A stretch of 7,265 nucleotides of DNA. Origin: Rhizobacter sp. GTDB lineage: Bacteria; Pseudomonadota; Gammaproteobacteria; Burkholderiales; Burkholderiaceae. A model generated the notes under the pieces. It did not search any database. It saw only the letters and a list, made by a program, of their open reading frames with translations, and was not told the origin of the DNA. Numbering within the stretch: the stretch's first letter is position 1; every line of letters begins with the position of its first letter. This document shows, piece after piece, positions 1 to 5,188 of this stretch. Made by a program: the position numbers and the translations under genes. The stretch is from positions 1 through 7,265 of the forward strand of contig JACMKW010000640.1 in assembly GCA_014379885.1 (NCBI GenBank). The letters are read 5' to 3'.

Positions 1-66
1 GCACCTGCACCTGCACCTGCACCTGCACCTGCACCTGCACCTGCACCTGCGCCTGCGCCGGCGCCG
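1..66 (+). repeat. In-frame GCACCT hexanucleotide tract encoding Ala-Pro linker
   Basis: Eight perfect tandem GCACCT units (1-48), followed by three degenerate Ala-Pro units (49-66), run into the left edge of the window, so the full copy number is unknown. Each unit encodes Ala-Pro, so gain or loss of units changes linker length without shifting the frame. The perfect nucleotide repetition, unlike the codon-mixed second linker, suggests recent slippage expansion (inference). Confidence 0.95.
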
Positions 67-1557
67 ACCTACACCTGGACCCGAGTAGCCAACGAGGGGG
101 GGAGCTTCACGCTGACCGGCTCACAACGCGTTCGATACGGGGCAGGAACGCAATGGGTAGAGAGAACCATGTCCGGCACGGTGCAGTGCCGCAACAGTGT
201 CTTCGGCGATCCGATCCCGGGCACGCCGAAGCGATGCGAAGTCGGCACCTTGGTCACGCCTGCACCTGCTCCGGCACCAACGCCTGCTCCGGCTCCCGCT
301 CCCGCTCCCGCTCCCGCTCCGGCACCAGCCCCAGCACCAGCCCCGGCTCCGGCACCAGCACCGGGTCCTGCTCCCAGCAACACCGCGCGCCCCACCCCCA
401 ATGCAAACGTACCCTCCAGCTGGAGCTTCTGCTCCAACGAGTACACCGGCAGCGGTTGCCGGTTCGAAGGGCGGCGCCAGGTTCGCATCCGTGCCGGCAC
501 CCAGTGGGTCGCGAAAACGTTCATGAACGGGTTCACGTCAGACCAGTGCAATGCGAACTTTTTCCCGGGCGGTGCGAGCCTCGCCGGCTCCAAGGTCTGC
601 GAAGTGGCCAACATTCAGGAGACGGGCACGCTGCCCGCACCGAGCGCTTGTTACCAGGGCGACTCATGCCCCACGGTCGATCTCGCGAAGATTCCACTCG
701 GTTCGCCGGGCACCGATGAGATGCGCGTGAGAGCCACGACCCAGCAACCGGGCGCTGGTGATGGCACCGGCTCGTTCCGCGTGATCTGCGATTTCTCGCA
801 CATGGCGTTCAACGACCCGCTCATCTACCCCGGCCAAGGCGGGCGCTCGCACCTGCATGCCTTCTTCGGCAACACCGGCGTCAACGCCAACTCCACGGCA
901 GAGTCGATCGCCAACAGCGGCGCGAGCACCTGCCATGGCGGCGTGGCCAACCGGTCGGCCTACTGGATCCCGGCCTTGATCGACACGCGCAGCGGGCAAC
1001 CACTCGTGCCCACCGACCCGATCTGGTACTACAAAAGTGGCTACCAGGGCCCTCGCCCCGAACAGCTGAGCTCGTGGCCGGCTGGGCTGCGCATGATTGC
1101 CGGCGACGCCATGAAGCGCGATGCGCAATCGACACGCACCTCCAACTGGAACTGCACCGGCGTGAGCGGCCCGTTCCCTACGCTTCCGAACTGCGCCGTT
1201 GGCCAGTACGTCGAGATGCGCGTCTTCTTCCCGCAGTGCTGGGACGGCCGCAATCTCGACTCACCTGACCACAAGAGCCACATGGCCTACGGCAACGGCA
1301 CGGGCTGCCCGGCGACCCATCCCGTGGCCATTCCTGAAATCACCTTGAACGTGCGCTACCTGGTGCGCAACGCCAACGACCCGCTCCACTGGAAGCTCTC
1401 GTCCGACATGCCAAACCTGCCGGCCGGCATCACCGCTCACGCCGACTGGGTTGACGGCTGGGTGCCGTCGATCAAGGACACCTTCGTGAACAACTGCGAC
1501 AAGGCCAGAAGGGACTGCCACGCCGACCTGCTGGGCGATGGGCGCACCCTGTATTGA
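1..1557 (+). CDS. Secreted multimodular DUF1996-domain protein, 5' end missing
   Basis: The frame is open from base 1 and stops with TGA at 1555-1557, so 518 C-terminal residues are visible and the true start and any signal peptide lie outside the window. Order: Ala-Pro linker (visible residues 1-22), W/Cys module copy 1 (23-81), second Ala-Pro linker (87-125), module copy 2 with extra cysteines (about 141-201), then a DUF1996 domain (about 230-515). DUF1996 is recognised from the block beginning FRVICDFSHM at residue 259, the GRSHLHAFFGN motif (His284, His286), PDHKSHMAY (His424, His427) and the CPATHPVAIPE segment (His440). The clustered conserved histidines would suit metal binding or catalysis, but the family's function is not established to my knowledge; it is found in fungi and bacteria, often fused to WSC or carbohydrate-binding modules. 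Many cysteines and the linkers indicate export. It lies 63 bp upstream of a glycoside hydrolase lipoprotein sharing its module, so a polysaccharide-related role is inferred. An internal ATG at 169 would cut module 1 in half and is not the start. Confidence 0.85.
   Translation, partial: APAPAPAPAPAPAPAPAPAPAPTYTWTRVANEGGSFTLTGSQRVRYGAGTQWVERTMSGTVQCRNSVFGDPIPGTPKRCEVGTLVTPAPAPAPTPAPAPAPAPAPAPAPAPAPAPAPAPAPGPAPSNTARPTPNANVPSSWSFCSNEYTGSGCRFEGRRQVRIRAGTQWVAKTFMNGFTSDQCNANFFPGGASLAGSKVCEVANIQETGTLPAPSACYQGDSCPTVDLAKIPLGSPGTDEMRVRATTQQPGAGDGTGSFRVICDFSHMAFNDPLIYPGQGGRSHLHAFFGNTGVNANSTAESIANSGASTCHGGVANRSAYWIPALIDTRSGQPLVPTDPIWYYKSGYQGPRPEQLSSWPAGLRMIAGDAMKRDAQSTRTSNWNCTGVSGPFPTLPNCAVGQYVEMRVFFPQCWDGRNLDSPDHKSHMAYGNGTGCPATHPVAIPEITLNVRYLVRNANDPLHWKLSSDMPNLPAGITAHADWVDGWVPSIKDTFVNNCDKARRDCHADLLGDGRTLY
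67..243 (+). repeat. W/Cys module copy 1 (in DUF1996 protein)
   Basis: This is a 59-residue unit starting TYTWTRVANE and ending KRCEV, with the core VRYGAGTQW, a Cys at unit position 41, an FGDP motif and a second Cys at position 57. By manual alignment about 36 of 59 residues match the copy in the downstream gene at 1789-1968. It is bounded on both sides by Ala-Pro linkers, as expected for an independently folding domain. The two cysteines probably form one disulfide. The pattern resembles small modules repeated in other secreted bacterial hydrolases, but I cannot give it a family name. Carbohydrate or surface binding is inferred only from context. Confidence 0.85.
259..375 (+). repeat. Second Ala-Pro linker tract
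   Basis: About 39 codons alternate Pro and Ala, with one Thr and one Gly interruption. Codons are mixed, with a short run of GCTCCC units at 292-315, so the amino-acid pattern is more regular than the DNA. It separates module copies 1 and 2. Such linkers are stiff and extended and are common between domains of secreted polysaccharide-active enzymes. Confidence 0.9.
421..606 (+). repeat. W/Cys module copy 2, divergent and Cys-rich
   Basis: This unit begins WSFCSNE and ends KVCEV. It shares with the other copies the leading Trp, NE, the VR..AGTQW core, a mid-unit Cys, an FF/FG position and the closing K-x-CE. It has four cysteines (FCSNE, GCRFEG, DQC, KVCEV) where copies 1 and 3 have two, so a second disulfide near the N-terminal strand is likely. 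Similarity to the other two is clearly lower, so it is an older or separately acquired copy. It directly precedes the DUF1996 domain. Confidence 0.75.
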
Positions 1558-1567
1558 GGCAAGCGCC

Positions 1568-1594
1568 GGGGTGCCACGGCCAACGCGGCACCTC
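1568..1594 (+). other. Possible intergenic stem-loop between the two secreted-protein genes
   Basis: Arms 1568-1575 (GGGGTGCC) and 1587-1594 (GGCACCTC) can form 8 base pairs, one of them G-U, around an 11-nt loop, ten bases after the stop of the DUF1996 gene. No T run follows, so it is not a standard intrinsic terminator. It might act in mRNA processing or partial attenuation, or be chance in GC-rich DNA. Confidence 0.25.
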
Positions 1595-1620
1595 GGCCCA
1601 CGCGATTCGAGAAAGCTCTC

Positions 1621-3327
1621 ATGAAACACACGTTGCCTACCCTTGCCACGACGTTGGAGCAACACGCCACCAGAAGGGCACGCCTGTCCGCGGCGTTCGC
1701 TGCGGTCGCGCTGGCAAGTTGCGGCGGGAGCGAAACGCCCGGCACCGCACCTGAGGCAGCGTCGTCGCGTGAGACCGCTGCGGCCATCACGGACACCTGG
1801 GTCCATGTGGCCAACGAGTGGACCACCTTCACGGTGACCGGTACGCAACATGTGCGGTATGGCTCTGGAACCACCTGGATCGAACGTGATGTCAGCGGCA
1901 CCGTGCCCTGCACCAACGCCTTCTTCGGCCGCGACCCGCTGGTCGGAATCACGAAACGCTGTGAAATGCGGCAACAAGCGGCACCAGCGCCGGCGCCCGG
2001 GCCTGCACCAGCGCCTGCGCCCGCAACCAATGTGACGATCGCCTGGTCGCAACCCGCCGCAGGCAGCACGCTCAGCGGCACGGCCCAGCTGCGCCTCACC
2101 GGCCAGGCTTTCCGCAACGTCGAGATCTTCCGCGCTGGCGTCATGGTGGCCCGCGCCAATGTCTCTGCCGACCTGCGCACGGCGACTGCCAGCCTCGACA
2201 CCCGACGGTTTGCAAACGGCAACCTGACGCTGACGGCACACGCCTGGAACAGCCCGGCCGGCACAGCCTTCACGAGCCAGAACGACGCTGGCGCCATCAA
2301 CTTCACCGTGAACAACACCGGGTCACCACCGCCACCGCCACCGCCGCCGCCCCCACCCGCGCCGGCCCCAGCCCCCGCTGCTTTCTGGCCCAGCGGCACC
2401 GACGGCCTGGATCGCAATTTCCATAACCAGTTCGGTGCATGGCGTGGCCGCACCTCCACCTCGGCCTGGATCAACCTGCTGTGGCTCAAATGGGATTGGC
2501 TCACCGCACCCGGGCTCAACTCGACGCTGAACGGGTCGACCGCAGCCCCGGTCTGGCCCATGTATGCCAACTTCCCGGGCGTGGCCGTGCTGAGCATGTC
2601 CATGGCCGGCACCGACAGCGTGTCGCAGGCGCAATACGACGACAACATGCGTGCCTGCGCCCGCGGTGAGTACAACGGCCATTGGCAGACCTTCGCATCC
2701 AACGCCACAGCGGCCGGGCGCAATGGCAATAACACCGTCGTCTCGCTCGCACAGGAGTTCAACGGCACCTGGTTCAAGTGGCACCCGAAGAACGTGGGGC
2801 TCGATGTGTGGAAGAGCTGCTGGAGAAACGTCTACACAGCGATCAAGAGCACCTCAACGCTCAAGGTAGCCTGGGTGTTCTCGGCCTCCACCGTGACCAG
2901 CAGCGCCGGCGCCGACTGGTCGGTGAACAACGTGTGGGAGGCCTACCCGGGCGACGCTTACGTCGACGTGATCGGCGTGAACCGCTACGACTTCAAGATG
3001 TTCGGCCCCATCACCACCAACTGGCGCGACACCTGCTGGAACAACCAGGACATCTGCTACGCCGCCACTTACGCACGCCAGCACGGCAAAAAACTGGGCG
3101 TGCCCGAGTGGGGCCCCGACCGCCAGAAGGGCTACGCCGACAACGCCGAATTCATCCAGATGATGTTCGGCTTCTTCAAGGACAACACCGACGTGCTGAT
3201 GTTCGAGAACACCTTCAACCACATCGTCGGCGGCACGCCGGGCTGGTGGCACCTCTACCCGGAGAGCAGCATCAACACGAAGGCGGCGAGTCGCTATCGC
3301 CAACTATGGAGAGCACCGACCCCTTGA
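1621..3327 (+). CDS. Multimodular lipoprotein with GH26-like glycoside hydrolase domain
   Basis: 568 residues. The signal peptide has a long basic n-region, a hydrophobic core (LSAAFAAVA) and a lipobox LASC with lipidated Cys34; Gly at +2 fits outer-membrane sorting. ATG 1621 is preceded by a weak GAGAAAG ribosome site; a TTG at codon 12 would give a more typical signal length but has no visible ribosome site. Order: W/Cys module (57-116), Ala-Pro linker (121-135), Ig-like beta domain (136-232), polyproline/Ala-Pro linker (236-254), catalytic domain (255-568). In the last, SLAQEFNGTWFKWHP supplies the likely acid/base Glu379 and KKLGVPEWG the likely nucleophile Glu496; the 117-residue spacing and the YPGDAYVDVIGVNRYD block fit GH26 (clan GH-A, retaining, often beta-mannanase). 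The residue before Glu379 is Gln where GH26 enzymes usually have His, so a divergent GH26 or another GH-A family is possible. Four cysteines in the domain fit an exported protein. Probably co-transcribed with the DUF1996 gene. Substrate unknown. Confidence 0.8.
   Translation: MKHTLPTLATTLEQHATRRARLSAAFAAVALASCGGSETPGTAPEAASSRETAAAITDTWVHVANEWTTFTVTGTQHVRYGSGTTWIERDVSGTVPCTNAFFGRDPLVGITKRCEMRQQAAPAPAPGPAPAPAPATNVTIAWSQPAAGSTLSGTAQLRLTGQAFRNVEIFRAGVMVARANVSADLRTATASLDTRRFANGNLTLTAHAWNSPAGTAFTSQNDAGAINFTVNNTGSPPPPPPPPPPPAPAPAPAAFWPSGTDGLDRNFHNQFGAWRGRTSTSAWINLLWLKWDWLTAPGLNSTLNGSTAAPVWPMYANFPGVAVLSMSMAGTDSVSQAQYDDNMRACARGEYNGHWQTFASNATAAGRNGNNTVVSLAQEFNGTWFKWHPKNVGLDVWKSCWRNVYTAIKSTSTLKVAWVFSASTVTSSAGADWSVNNVWEAYPGDAYVDVIGVNRYDFKMFGPITTNWRDTCWNNQDICYAATYARQHGKKLGVPEWGPDRQKGYADNAEFIQMMFGFFKDNTDVLMFENTFNHIVGGTPGWWHLYPESSINTKAASRYRQLWRAPTP
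1789..1968 (+). repeat. W/Cys module copy 3 (in GH26-like lipoprotein)
   Basis: This unit begins TDTWVHVANE, contains HVRYGSGTTWIER and SGTVPC, and ends ITKRCEM. It is the close match of copy 1 in the upstream gene, with one extra residue in FGRDP against FGDP. It sits just after the lipidated N-terminus and is followed by an Ala-Pro linker at 1981-2025, so it would be displayed close to the membrane. Confidence 0.85.
2326..2382 (+). repeat. Polyproline plus Ala-Pro linker
   Basis: Eleven consecutive proline codons (2326-2358, mostly alternating CCA/CCG) are followed by an Ala-Pro stretch to 2382. The tract joins the Ig-like domain to the catalytic domain. Long proline runs slow ribosomes and generally need EF-P for efficient translation, so it may also pause synthesis between the two folding units (inference from general knowledge). 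Confidence 0.9.
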
Positions 3328-3365
3328 TGCTCGATGCACATCGACCGGCTCGCGTTTGAAGGTGG

Positions 3366-4160
3366 TCAAGTGACCGGCGCGCCACCGCGCTTGCGGCGAG
3401 TGGGCTCGGTCGCGGGCAGCCGCGGCACGATCTCGTTGGCGATCATGCCGGCCAGTTGTTCGGCCCATAGGGCATACACCGGCGGGCCGGGATGAAAGCC
3501 ATCTTCGGCCATCAGCACACTGCTGTCTGAGGGCAGGTCGTTCTCGAAGGGCAGCGGCAACCACCAGCGTTCGGGCCAGCGTTGCACCCAGTCGCTTAGC
3601 GCACGGTTGAAGCGCTGCGCATCGCTGCCCAGAACCCAGCGCAAGGGATTGGGCAGCAACGGGAACGAATGAATCGGCGGAATGCCGCTGTGCACGATGT
3701 GCTTCACGCCAGCGCGCCGCGCAGCAGCGCGGTCGAGCTTGTCGAGCCAGGTGAGCCAGGCCTGCGGTGAGACCTGCGCAATCACATCGTTCAAACCCAG
3801 CGCCGTGACCATCACGTCAGCCGGGTGCAACTGCATGGTGCGCACCGCCGTGAGCGAGACACGCGTGGTGTCGCCACTGCGAGCGATGAGCTGCCATACC
3901 ACCGCACCGCCCAGGCGCTGCGACAAAGCCTCGCTCAAGCGGCCGGCCAGGGCCTGGGTTTGGTTCTTGGCGCCCACCCCCGCTGCCGACGAATCGCCGA
4001 CGATGAGAATGCGCAGGCAGACCTTGCCGGTGCCCGCCACGCCTTCTCGCGGCCCCTCGGCCTCAGGCAAGCGCAGTGCACTGCGGCGTACCTGCCGCCC
4101 TTGCCAGATCAGCAGCGGCAACAGCACGATCTTGATGGCCGTGAAGAGCCAAGGGCTCAT
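3366..4160 (-). CDS. Membrane-anchored SGNH/GDSL-family esterase or lipase
   Basis: 264 residues from ATG 4160-4158, chosen because GGGGG at 4166-4170 lies five bases upstream and because it opens directly on a hydrophobic segment (residues about 4-19, FTAIKIVLLPLLIW) followed by basic GRQVRR, a likely N-terminal membrane anchor with the enzyme outside the cytoplasm. SGNH blocks are complete: block I VGDSSAAG with nucleophile Ser57, block II Gly96 in ARSGDTT, block III GLND with Asn124, and block V EDGFHPG with Asp220 and His223. Length is typical of the Lipase_GDSL_2 type. The reaction should be hydrolysis of an ester or thioester; the substrate (lipid, acyl-CoA, acetylated glycan) cannot be read from sequence. 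It lies 75 bp downstream of the enoyl-CoA isomerase-like gene on the same strand, so it may be the last gene of the fatty-acid operon, and it converges on the glycoside hydrolase gene with 38 bp between stops. The C-terminus is basic (RRKRGG). Confidence 0.85.
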   Translation of the reverse strand: MSPWLFTAIKIVLLPLLIWQGRQVRRSALRLPEAEGPREGVAGTGKVCLRILIVGDSSAAGVGAKNQTQALAGRLSEALSQRLGGAVVWQLIARSGDTTRVSLTAVRTMQLHPADVMVTALGLNDVIAQVSPQAWLTWLDKLDRAAARRAGVKHIVHSGIPPIHSFPLLPNPLRWVLGSDAQRFNRALSDWVQRWPERWWLPLPFENDLPSDSSVLMAEDGFHPGPPVYALWAEQLAGMIANEIVPRLPATEPTRRKRGGAPVT

Positions 4161-4165
4161 GAGTG

Positions 4166-4170
4166 CCCCC
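4166..4170 (-). promoter_or_regulatory. Ribosome binding site for the SGNH hydrolase
   Basis: On the minus strand GGGGG lies five bases before the ATG at 4160. It decides for this start over the in-frame TTG at 4199, which would add 13 residues (APGIACDD...) ahead of the hydrophobic anchor. Confidence 0.5.
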
Positions 4171-4235
4171 AGGTCATCGCAAGCGATGCCTGGCGCCAAG
4201 GGGCGCGTCGCGTTGGGGGCAGCCCGACACTCGGC

Positions 4236-5000
4236 TCAACTGAACTGCGTGAAATCGGGCTTGCGTTTCTGGAAGAAGGCGCTGAAAGCTTCTTTCGCTT
4301 CGGGGCTGGTCAGGCGCTCGGCGAACACTTCGTTCTCGCCGTCGATGGTCTTGAACAGCTGGGGGGCCAGGGTGCCACGCATCAGCTTCTTGCTGGCGCG
4401 CACGGCGCCCGGCGGCAGCGCGTTAAAACGCTCGGCCACGCGGCGAGCGTGCGGCGCCACTTCGGCCGCCGGCAACACCGCGTTGGCGATGCCGCATTCC
4501 ACCGCCTCGGCACCGGTGAAGGGGTCACCAAGCAGCAGCTTCTCAGCCGCCTTGCGCTGGCCCATCAGCTGCGGGATCAGGTGGCTGGAGGCAAACTCCG
4601 GCACCAGGCCCAGGCTCACGAAGGGCATCACCAGGCGTGCTTCATCGGAGACGTAAACGAAGTCGCAATGCAGCAGCATGGTGGTGCCGATGCCGATGGC
4701 CGCACCGGTCACGGCGGCGATCACCGGCTTGTCGCAGGCGATCAGCGCATTCATGAACACCCGTGCCGGCGACACCGAAACACTCCCCGAACGTTTCATG
4801 AAGTCTTCGAGGTCATTGCCCGAGGTGAAGATGCCGGGCTGGCCGGTGATCAGCACGCTGCGCACGGCACCGTCGGCCATGGTCGCGGTGAGGCCGTCGG
4901 CCATCGCCACGTACATCTCGCCGGTGAGTGCGTTCTTCTTTTCGGGGCGCGCAATTTCGATCGTGTAGACGCCGTTCAACAGCGCGGTCTTGATGGTCAT
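4236..5000 (-). CDS. Crotonase-family protein, probable delta3,delta2-enoyl-CoA isomerase
   Basis: 254 residues from ATG 5000-4998, supported by AGGAGA at 5010-5005. The crotonase fold is clear: RPEKKNALTGEMY near the N-terminus, the CoA/oxyanion loop FTSGNDLEDF (59-67), the second oxyanion loop GAAIGIG (99-105), and the C-terminal FxKRKPDF helix. The two glutamates used by enoyl-CoA hydratase (Glu144 and Glu164 in the rat enzyme) align with Thr107 and Phe127, so hydration is unlikely. Instead Glu135 occurs in SLGLVPEFASS, matching the LGxxPExxSS catalytic motif of ECI2/Eci1-type isomerases. The predicted role is to convert 3-enoyl-CoA to trans-2-enoyl-CoA in the cytoplasm so unsaturated chains can enter beta-oxidation; other crotonase reactions remain possible. 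It follows the thiolase gene after an unusually wide 188-bp gap holding a weak hairpin. Automatic annotation would probably call it enoyl-CoA hydratase. Confidence 0.85.
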   Translation of the reverse strand: MTIKTALLNGVYTIEIARPEKKNALTGEMYVAMADGLTATMADGAVRSVLITGQPGIFTSGNDLEDFMKRSGSVSVSPARVFMNALIACDKPVIAAVTGAAIGIGTTMLLHCDFVYVSDEARLVMPFVSLGLVPEFASSHLIPQLMGQRKAAEKLLLGDPFTGAEAVECGIANAVLPAAEVAPHARRVAERFNALPPGAVRASKKLMRGTLAPQLFKTIDGENEVFAERLTSPEAKEAFSAFFQKRKPDFTQFS

Positions 5001-5004
5001 GGTG

Positions 5005-5010
5005 TCTCCT
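5005..5010 (-). promoter_or_regulatory. Ribosome binding site for the crotonase-family gene
   Basis: AGGAGA on the minus strand, four bases before the ATG at 5000. It fixes the start of MTIKTALLNG. The same frame stays open upstream to 5132, but that extension lacks crotonase similarity. Confidence 0.75.
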
Positions 5011-5146
5011 GTCTGATGTGCTTCATGTGGAAGTATGCAATGCAAGCCATTGCGACACCCGCGGCCAAAGCGTGCGCGTGAAGCACTCGCGGAAAGATGC
5101 CGAAATGTCCCATGCGCTCCTGGCCATCTCAATCCCCCGCAGAAGA

Positions 5147-5175
5147 GAGCCAGCCCGCGCAGCGGCGGCCGGCTC
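5147..5175 (-). terminator. Weak hairpin after the thiolase gene
   Basis: Arms 5147-5155 and 5167-5175 pair over nine positions with one A/C mismatch around an 11-nt loop, 14 bases beyond the thiolase stop. On the minus strand it is followed by a mixed CTCTCTTCTG stretch rather than a U run. It could be a leaky attenuator or processing site between the thiolase and isomerase genes; GC-rich chance pairing is the alternative. Confidence 0.25.
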
Positions 5176-5188
5176 GCTGCTCACCAAA

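Noticed and set aside
1..66. Tandem repeat at the left edge considered as CRISPR or other non-coding array
   Set aside because: The units are six bases with no spacers, lie in frame with a coding region and encode Ala-Pro, so it is a protein linker.
69..614. Minus-strand frame with a long Gly-Ala repeat
   Set aside because: The Gly-Ala run is the reverse complement of the Ala-Pro linker codons at 259-375. The real reading is the plus-strand frame with module and DUF1996 similarity.
1437..2777. Long open frame on the minus strand, 446 codons
   Set aside because: It runs opposite the end of the DUF1996 gene and the glycoside hydrolase gene. Gly and Ala runs in it are merely the complement of the proline linkers.
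3331..3344. Inverted repeat TCGATG-CA-CATCGA between the convergent genes
   Set aside because: The loop is only two bases, the stem is six, and no T run follows on either strand. It is too weak to call a bidirectional terminator.
4161..4199. N-terminal extension of the SGNH hydrolase from a TTG at 4199
   Set aside because: It has a rare start codon, no ribosome site, and adds polar residues ahead of the membrane anchor. The ATG at 4160 has GGGGG at the right distance.
3825..5081. Long open frame on the plus strand, 418 codons
   Set aside because: It lies opposite the SGNH and crotonase genes, which have clear family motifs and ribosome sites. The translation is His/Arg/Gly/Ala-rich with no recognisable domain, as is usual for antisense frames in high-GC DNA.
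5001..5132. N-terminal extension of the crotonase-family gene to 5132
   Set aside because: The extra 44 residues have no crotonase similarity, and AGGAGA sits just before the ATG at 5000.
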